A stretch of DNA of 5,527 nt from JAVBSN01 sp031547045 (GTDB lineage: Bacteria; Bacillota; Clostridia; Lachnospirales; Lachnospiraceae): the NCBI GenBank assembly GCA_031547045.1, contig JAVBSN010000071.1:1-5527 (forward strand), in the 5' to 3' direction. Numbering within the stretch: position 1 is the first letter of the stretch; each line of letters begins with the position of its first letter. A model generated the notes under the pieces. That model had not been told where the DNA came from. It worked only from the letters and a program-made list of their open reading frames with translations, and ran no database searches. Below are positions 1 to 3,463 of the stretch, piece after piece. The position numbers and the translations under genes were made by a program.

Positions 1-47
1 TGTTAGTTTTTGATACACCAAATAAATTGCAGGAGGAATTGCAATGA
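1..47 (+). CDS. 3' end of an unidentified upstream gene (partial)
   Basis: One frame stays open from the left edge and ends at a TGA at 45-47, reading LVFDTPNKLQEELQ. This stop overlaps the NUDIX start codon as ATGA (44-47). The overlap, with a strong ribosome binding site lying inside this tail, is the usual layout of translationally coupled genes in one operon. Fourteen codons are too few to identify a family, and an open frame this short could occur by chance. The call rests on the overlap geometry alone. Confidence 0.4.
   Translation, partial: LVFDTPNKLQEELQ
31..37 (+). promoter_or_regulatory. Ribosome binding site of the NUDIX gene
   Basis: AGGAGGA lies six bases before the ATG at 44 and is a near-perfect Shine-Dalgarno sequence. 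It fixes the start of the NUDIX reading frame and sits inside the last codons of the putative upstream gene, which suggests coupled translation. Confidence 0.8.
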
Positions 48-496
48 TTGAAGCAACAAGCTGTGGTGGTGTAGTAATCTTCAGAGGAAAAGTTTTGTTA
101 TTATACAAGAACTACAAGAACAAGTATGAAGGATGGGTGTTGCCAAAGGGAACTGTCGAAGAAGGCGAAGAGTATAAGGAAACTGCTCTTAGAGAAGTAA
201 AGGAAGAGACAGGAGTTAATGCCGCAGTAATTAAGTATATTGGAAAAAGTAATTATACTTTTAATACAACGTTTGATGTAGTCAACAAAGATGTACATTG
301 GTATCTGATGATGGCTGACAGTTATTATAGCAAACCACAAAAAGAAGAATATTTTGTTGATTCAGGTTATTATAAGTATCATGAAGCATATCATTTGCTT
401 AAGTTTCCTAATGAGAAACAGATGTTAGAAGAAGCATATAGTGAATATATGGATTTAAAGCATAATAACTTATGGGGTTCTAAGAAATATTTTTAA
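44..496 (+). CDS. NUDIX hydrolase
   Basis: A cytoplasmic hydrolase of nucleoside-diphosphate-linked compounds, 150 residues long, the usual size of a single-domain NUDIX protein. The complete NUDIX box is visible: G36, E42, then R50-E51-V52, E54-E55 and G57, matching GX5EX7REUXEEXGU. The glutamates of the REVKEE segment bind the catalytic divalent metal. The box is preceded by WVLPKG (31-36). In the family, a W-x-(L/P)-P-K-G lead-in is common among diadenosine polyphosphate and related hydrolases, so an Ap4A-type or nucleotide-sugar substrate is plausible, but the substrate cannot be read from sequence. The start is supported by AGGAGGA at 31-37. The gene probably belongs to an operon entering from the left edge and is followed immediately by a hairpin. 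It uses AAG for lysine far more than the sortase downstream and is visibly less A/T-rich. Confidence 0.92.
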   Translation: MIEATSCGGVVIFRGKVLLLYKNYKNKYEGWVLPKGTVEEGEEYKETALREVKEETGVNAAVIKYIGKSNYTFNTTFDVVNKDVHWYLMMADSYYSKPQKEEYFVDSGYYKYHEAYHLLKFPNEKQMLEEAYSEYMDLKHNNLWGSKKYF

Positions 497-533
497 ATTA
501 TAAAGAGAGGCATATTGTCTCTCTTTATAATTT
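495..533 (+). terminator. Hairpin terminator after the NUDIX gene
   Basis: A perfect 15-bp inverted repeat: the arm at 495-509 pairs with 519-533 around a 9-base loop (510-518). The GC-richer core is GAGAG/CTCTC, and the right arm runs into T-rich sequence (CTTTATAATTTATT). It overlaps the last two bases of the NUDIX stop codon. The downstream U-run is interrupted by A residues, so termination may be incomplete. Symmetry means it could also act on the other strand. Its right arm contains TATAAT (526-531). Confidence 0.7.
526..531 (+). promoter_or_regulatory. Possible -10 box for the sortase gene
   Basis: A perfect TATAAT lies 30 bases before the sortase ATG, inside the right arm of the hairpin. 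A transcript starting near 538 would leave a leader of about 24 bases carrying the ribosome binding site. The -35 position at 17-bp spacing (AAGAGA, 503-508) matches TTGACA at only three of six bases, and there is no TG extension. Because A/T-rich DNA often yields TATAAT by chance, and here it is also forced by the hairpin symmetry, this is only a candidate. Confidence 0.3.
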
Positions 534-549
534 ATTAGGCATTTTATAT

Positions 550-556
550 GGAGGAG
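550..556 (+). promoter_or_regulatory. Ribosome binding site of the sortase gene
   Basis: GGAGGAG ends five bases before the ATG at 562 and fixes the sortase start. The nearby ATG at 548 is in another frame. Confidence 0.8.
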
Positions 557-561
557 ACGTT

Positions 562-1428
562 ATGGGTAATAAACAAAAAGAAAGTAAAAAGAAAACAAAA
601 AAGAAACTTAATAAAAAAATAGTTGTATATAATATTTTATCTACAATGTTTATATGCATTGCATTAGCTTGTGGAGGATATTTAGCAATATATTATTTAG
701 GAAATGCAAAAAGTGAAAAAGAATTTAGTTCGTTAAAAGATTTGATTATTGATATACCAGCAGAAATTAATATAGAAAATCAAGAAGAACTATATGTTAA
801 AATTGACGGGAAATATATACAGAAAAAGTTCAATGATATATATAACCAAAATAATGATTTTGTTGGTTGGTTAACTATAGATAATACTAATATTGATTAT
901 CCAGTTGTACAAACTAAAGAAGATGAAGAATATTATTTAAGAAGAAATTTTGAAAAACAAAGTGCTACACATGGTACATTATTTATTGATGCTTCATCTA
1001 ACCTTGGAGTATATAATATTAATACAAAAGAATATGATGAAGATTACACTACAAATATTATAATATATGGACATAATATGAAGGCTGGTACTATGTTTCA
1101 TGATATATTAAAATATGAGGATTATGATTTTTATAAAGAACATAAGACATTTACATTTGATACAATATATGAAGACGGAGTTTATGAGGTAATAGCAGCA
1201 TTTAGAACTCAAATATATAGCGAGGAGGATAATAATTTTAAATATTATAAATTTGTACAAGCTGATAATGAAGATGAGTTTAATTATTATGTGGATAATT
1301 GTAAGAGATTAACTCCGTATGATACAGAGGTTGATGTAGAGTATGGGGATGTATTGTTAACCCTATCTACATGTTCTTATCATACAGAAGAAGGTCGTTA
1401 TGTTGTAGTGGCTAAGAAGATAAAATAA
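562..1428 (+). CDS. srtB: Class B sortase
   Basis: A membrane-anchored transpeptidase that cuts a C-terminal sorting signal on secreted proteins and joins the protein to peptidoglycan. The 288-residue protein has a Lys-rich cytoplasmic tail (about 4-19), one membrane segment (about 20-46) acting as uncleaved signal anchor, then an extracellular sortase domain. Catalytic residues are visible: H171 in YGHNM, C271 in the TLSTC motif (267-271) and R279 in GRYVVVAKK. The segment around 99-117 (DFVGWLTIDNTNIDYPVVQ) and the TLSTC-x7-R spacing are typical of class B rather than class A or C. No sorting-signal substrate is encoded in the window, so the target is unknown. Class B members often anchor a dedicated protein, or in some clostridia several wall proteins. 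It is probably co-transcribed with the carbonic anhydrase 17 bases downstream. Family is secure; the srtB symbol reflects class only. Confidence 0.92.
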   Translation: MGNKQKESKKKTKKKLNKKIVVYNILSTMFICIALACGGYLAIYYLGNAKSEKEFSSLKDLIIDIPAEINIENQEELYVKIDGKYIQKKFNDIYNQNNDFVGWLTIDNTNIDYPVVQTKEDEEYYLRRNFEKQSATHGTLFIDASSNLGVYNINTKEYDEDYTTNIIIYGHNMKAGTMFHDILKYEDYDFYKEHKTFTFDTIYEDGVYEVIAAFRTQIYSEEDNNFKYYKFVQADNEDEFNYYVDNCKRLTPYDTEVDVEYGDVLLTLSTCSYHTEEGRYVVVAKKIK

Positions 1429-1433
1429 GACAA

Positions 1434-1439
1434 AAGGAA
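1434..1439 (+). promoter_or_regulatory. Ribosome binding site of the carbonic anhydrase gene
   Basis: AAAGGA lies six bases before the ATG at 1446, within the 17-base gap after the sortase stop. It is moderate in strength and supports this start. The gap leaves no room for a complete separate promoter, so transcription from upstream is likely. Confidence 0.6.
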
Positions 1440-1445
1440 TAAAGC

Positions 1446-2012
1446 ATGACAGAATATACTTTAGAAGAAACTATACAATTATTGAAGTCAGGAAATGATA
1501 GATATATAGATTCAGATTCTAATCAGGCAAATAACTTTATTAAAACAAGAGAATATATAAAAAAATATGGACAGAAACCACATGCTGTTGTAGTAACATG
1601 TTCAGATTCAAGAGTTGCAGTAGAGCATATTTTTAGTGCTGGAATTGGTGAATTATTTGTAGTAAGAACAGCAGGTAATATTATTAGTGATTTTGATTTA
1701 GGAAGTATTGAATTTGGATGTTATAATTTAGGAGCTAAGATTATTCTTGTTATGGGTCATACCCAATGTGGAGCTGTGGCTGCAACAATGAAGAATAGTG
1801 TAGCATATGGATTTTTAAGAAGTGTTATGGAAGAGATTAGACCAGTAATTAAGGATGCTAGGAATTTAGAAGAAGCAATAGATGCTAATATTGCAAATAG
1901 TGTGACTAGAATACATAGTAATCCAGTTATACATAATCTTATAGAACAAGGGAAAGTACAGATTATTTCAGGGAAATATGATGTTGAGACAGGTATTGTA
2001 AGTTTTCAATAA
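1446..2012 (+). CDS. Beta-class carbonic anhydrase
   Basis: A cytoplasmic zinc enzyme interconverting CO2 and bicarbonate, which supplies bicarbonate for carboxylation and helps pH balance. The 188-residue protein is complete and in the range of short bacterial beta-class enzymes. Zinc ligands are visible as C52 (in CSDSR), H105 and C108 (in GHTQCGA). D54 and R56 form the conserved Asp-Arg pair that gates the metal. The RTAGN motif (74-78) and the GSIEFG segment (86-91) are also typical of the family. It follows the sortase by 17 bases on the same strand, so the two are probably one transcript. A functional link between wall anchoring and CO2 hydration is not obvious. No clear terminator hairpin follows the stop; the next convincing one lies beyond the broken gene at 2524-2548. 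Confidence 0.93.
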   Translation: MTEYTLEETIQLLKSGNDRYIDSDSNQANNFIKTREYIKKYGQKPHAVVVTCSDSRVAVEHIFSAGIGELFVVRTAGNIISDFDLGSIEFGCYNLGAKIILVMGHTQCGAVAATMKNSVAYGFLRSVMEEIRPVIKDARNLEEAIDANIANSVTRIHSNPVIHNLIEQGKVQIISGKYDVETGIVSFQ

Positions 2013-2030
2013 AAAAGAGTTGTTTGGTTT

Positions 2031-2040
2031 AAAGGTGGTG
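2031..2040 (+). other. Orphan ribosome-binding-site-like sequence
   Basis: AAAGGTGGTG is a good Shine-Dalgarno-like sequence 18 bases after the carbonic anhydrase stop, but no start codon at proper spacing opens a frame of useful length. The GTG at 2038 gives only ten codons before a stop. In the frame of the downstream remnant there are stops at 2046, 2061 and 2073. It may be the leftover translation start of the broken gene that follows, or chance. Confidence 0.3.
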
Positions 2041-2075
2041 CGCAGTAGTATATTTTACAATAACATATGATTTAA

Positions 2076-2506
2076 ATACATAATTTTACAAAAAAAGAAA
2101 GAATTCTCATTGAAATAGTTGACCGTTTTTTTAAAATATATTATAATGCAAGTGGAAATCAGCTTCTTCAGTATATGAACTGGGAGACGCCTATTGTTGA
2201 TTTGAATAGAGGATGTGAACGAACAGGTGTATATGTAGGACACAGTGCTTGGAATGTTGGCGTTGCACAACAATATGCAAAGCTAGTAGGATCAGATTTA
2301 AACTATTTGTCTGGAATAGAAAAAAGTGCTGTCGAAAAAATTGCAAAGAATGCAGGTATTAAATTGACTACCATAATGATGAATTTGATCATGATATAAC
2401 TTCAAACTATTATGCAGTAAATCGTGATACTGGACAAATTGTTCCAGAACGAATTTATTCAACGGACGGAACATATGAGTTTAATGATGAATATGTAGAT
2501 GAATAA
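2076..2506 (+). pseudogene. Frameshifted remnant of an unidentified gene
   Basis: Two coding-like segments lie in adjacent frames. The first is open from 2076 to a stop at 2397-2399, with its first ATG at 2175. It carries MNWETPIVDLNRG (from 2175) and LNYLSGIEKSAVEKIAKNAG in its later part. The second frame opens at 2363, reads DYHNDEFDHDITSNYY and ends DEYVDE with TAA at 2504-2506. Restoring one T in AAATTGAC (2361-2368) gives a continuous reading through IKFDYHNDEFD and a product of about 142 residues. The ATG at 2175 has no Shine-Dalgarno at normal distance, and stops at 2046, 2061 and 2073 block extension to the left, so the N-terminus is also lost or undefined. The product has a basic helical middle and an acidic C-terminus, with no motif or membrane segment I recognise. 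It could be an accessory-gene leftover; a sequencing error could also produce the frameshift. Confidence 0.5.
2119..2147 (+). promoter_or_regulatory. Near-consensus sigma-A promoter
   Basis: TTGACC (2119-2124) and TATAAT (2142-2147) are separated by exactly 17 bases, so eleven of twelve positions match the consensus. Transcription would start near 2154, about 20 bases before the ATG at 2175. No usable ribosome binding site is seen before that ATG. The element lies in the open part of the remnant's frame, so either coding starts later at 2175 or the promoter-like match is fortuitous within old coding DNA. Confidence 0.5.
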
Positions 2507-2523
2507 GAAATTAGTTTGGTAAT

Positions 2524-2548
2524 GAACAGGGTGATATATGCCCTGTTC
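2524..2548 (+). terminator. Rho-independent terminator after the broken gene
   Basis: GAACAGGG (2524-2531) pairs perfectly with CCCTGTTC (2541-2548) around a 9-base loop, followed by TTATTAATT. The stem is the most GC-rich in the region and begins 18 bases after the remnant's stop codon. Its presence suggests the remnant was once a properly terminated gene, and it may now terminate transcription from the sortase-carbonic anhydrase unit. Confidence 0.7.
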
Positions 2549-2581
2549 TTATTAATTAAGTCGTTGTTATTTTTACAACAA

Positions 2582-2625
2582 AAAAAGCTCTCAAAACGGT
2601 TATAGAACAGTCATGAGAGCTTTTT
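2582..2625 (-). terminator. Terminator of the tRNA-Leu gene, possibly bidirectional
   Basis: A 12-bp perfect inverted repeat, 2582-2593 with 2614-2625, has the core AGCTCTCA/TGAGAGCT and a 20-base loop. On the - strand it starts right after the tRNA 3' end and is followed by a run of seven U residues (complement of 2580-2586), as expected of an intrinsic terminator. On the + strand the right arm also ends in TTTTT (2621-2625), so it could stop transcription from the left and protect the tRNA from antisense readthrough. Confidence 0.8.
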
Positions 2626-2626
2626 A

Positions 2627-2709
2627 TGCGGATAGTGGGACTTGAACCCACACGAGCGTGAACCCGTCAGATTTTGAGTCTGATGCGTCTGCCATTCCGC
2701 CATATCCGC
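2627..2709 (-). tRNA. tRNA-Leu(CAA)
   Basis: The reverse strand folds into a class II tRNA of 83 bases. The acceptor arm GCGGATA/TATCCGC is 7 bp with discriminator A (complement of 2627). The D stem is GCG/CGC with GG in the loop. The anticodon stem TCAGA/TCTGA closes the loop CTCAAAA, giving anticodon CAA, which reads the leucine codon UUG. The variable arm is long (15 bases, with CGGG pairing CTCG through one wobble), as in tRNA-Leu. The T arm is GTGGG-TTCAAGT-CCCAC. The 3' CCA is not encoded, so it must be added after transcription. The gene is opposite in orientation to every neighbour and has its own promoter and terminator. Confidence 0.95.
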
Positions 2710-2736
2710 TTACTAGTAATTCTACCAGCAAATGAT

Positions 2737-2766
2737 AGTATATAATAAATATTACGTATTTGTCAA
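2737..2766 (-). promoter_or_regulatory. Promoter of the tRNA-Leu gene
   Basis: On the - strand TTGACA (2766-2761) is a perfect -35 and TATACT (2742-2737) a five-of-six -10, with an 18-base spacer. Transcription would start near 2730, about 20 bases ahead of the mature 5' end at 2709. This is the strength expected for a stable RNA gene. Confidence 0.75.
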
Positions 2767-2804
2767 CACTAATGATAAGAAAAGAATTCAATCTACGGTC
2801 TTTT

Positions 2805-2817
2805 TTTAGTGACTAAA
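2805..2817. repeat. 13-base palindrome overlapping a putative -35 box
   Basis: TTTAGTGACTAAA is a perfect 6-1-6 inverted repeat. It covers the candidate -35 (GTGACT, 2809-2814) of the unit containing the zinc-finger gene and polA, a place where a dimeric repressor could act. It is short and A/T-rich, so chance is a real possibility, and I do not recognise it as the site of a named regulator. Confidence 0.3.
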
Positions 2818-2837
2818 TAGTTCAAATGTTGTATTAT
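2809..2837 (+). promoter_or_regulatory. Candidate promoter for the zinc-finger gene and polA
   Basis: GTGACT (2809-2814, four of six matches to TTGACA) and TATTAT (2832-2837, five of six to TATAAT) are separated by 17 bases. The start would be near 2844, leaving a leader of about 38 bases. It is divergent from the tRNA promoter and is the best candidate in the 172 bases between the tRNA and the zinc-finger gene. I see no riboswitch-like structure in that spacer. Confidence 0.45.
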
Positions 2838-2869
2838 AGAAGAAGTAAATTTATAGAAAGAAAGTAATT

Positions 2870-2876
2870 GGTGGTG
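2870..2876 (+). promoter_or_regulatory. Ribosome binding site of the zinc-finger gene
   Basis: GGTGGTG ends five bases before the ATG at 2882 and supports that start. Confidence 0.65.
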
Positions 2877-2881
2877 TTTAT

Positions 2882-3430
2882 ATGACATGTTTAGAAACAC
2901 AATCGAAAATAGTTGATTTTATAGAAGATAAATTATCGGATGAAGAAATTGTAAGCTTTGTTAAGCATATTAAACATTGCGAAAATTGTGCTGAAGAATT
3001 AGAGATATATTATACATTGCTAATTGGTATGAAACAGCTTGATAATGAAGAACAATTGTCTACAGATTTTAGGAAGGATTTATCTGATAAATTAAATCAC
3101 TCATATTCTAGAATAGTTAATACTAAGAAGATAAAAATATCTACATTATTAATAGCTATAGTAGCTGTTTTAATGGTGGTTAATGTAGTGTATTCTAATT
3201 TTTTAAAGCTATTATATATATCAGAACAGAAAAGTATTGAAGAAAGTCAACCAGAATATATGTATTATGAATATTTTGGTGAGTATATATGTAATGAAGA
3301 TACATTTTATTTGTTAGAGCCATATACAGATACGGAAACAGACGATGAATTTGCTTATTATAAAAAAATAAGAAGTTATAAGTTAATGGAAGAGCTTAAT
3401 AGTACAGTTGAGAGTTCAGAAGCTGAGTAA
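2882..3430 (+). CDS. Anti-sigma-factor-like zinc-finger membrane protein
   Basis: A 182-residue protein with three parts. The N-terminal cytoplasmic region has the zf-HC2 (ZAS) pattern C3, H29-x3-C33-x2-C36, where family members bind zinc and, in many cases, hold an ECF sigma factor inactive. A single hydrophobic segment follows at about 86-104, preceded by a Lys-rich stretch (82-85), placing the N-terminus inside. The remaining roughly 75 residues would be extracytoplasmic; they are acidic, rich in Tyr and Glu, and resemble nothing I know. Unlike classical anti-sigma genes it has no sigma factor gene before or after it. The upstream neighbour is a divergent tRNA and the downstream one is polA, 33 bases away and probably co-transcribed. 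It may regulate a distant sigma factor, or use the zinc finger for another protein contact. Family assignment is good; anti-sigma activity is inferred. Confidence 0.78.
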   Translation: MTCLETQSKIVDFIEDKLSDEEIVSFVKHIKHCENCAEELEIYYTLLIGMKQLDNEEQLSTDFRKDLSDKLNHSYSRIVNTKKIKISTLLIAIVAVLMVVNVVYSNFLKLLYISEQKSIEESQPEYMYYEYFGEYICNEDTFYLLEPYTDTETDDEFAYYKKIRSYKLMEELNSTVESSEAE

Positions 3431-3452
3431 ATAACAGAAAAGTAGTGAAATT

Positions 3453-3458
3453 GGAGAG
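3453..3458 (+). promoter_or_regulatory. Ribosome binding site of polA
   Basis: GGAGAG ends five bases before the ATG at 3464. Together with the match of the first residues (NKILLIDGHS) to the Pol I N-terminus, it fixes the start. Confidence 0.7.
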
Positions 3459-3463
3459 AATAT

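Noticed and set aside
101..340. Open frame of 79 codons on the - strand inside the NUDIX gene
   Set aside because: It lies wholly antisense to a gene with a complete NUDIX box and has no ribosome binding site or family features.
2055..2273. Open frame of 72 codons on the - strand across the remnant
   Set aside because: Low-complexity composition, no ribosome binding site, and antisense to better coding signal. It is a by-product of A/T-rich DNA.
2358..2399. Programmed -1 ribosomal frameshift joining the two remnant frames
   Set aside because: The shift would have to occur between 2363 and 2399, and I see no X-XXY-YYZ slippery heptamer there in the right frame. A single-base loss is simpler.
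2563..2579. Small hairpin GTTGT/ACAAC between the two terminators
   Set aside because: Only five base pairs, weak, and sandwiched between two much better terminators.
2710..2719. Perfect palindrome TTACTAGTAA touching the tRNA 5' end
   Set aside because: Ten bases of A/T-rich palindrome are likely by chance, and it lies downstream of the tRNA promoter with no pairing partner suggesting a function.
2710..2881. Riboswitch or T-box leader before the zinc-finger gene
   Set aside because: The predicted leader is only about 38 bases with no conserved core or terminator hairpin; the rest of the spacer is explained by two divergent promoters.
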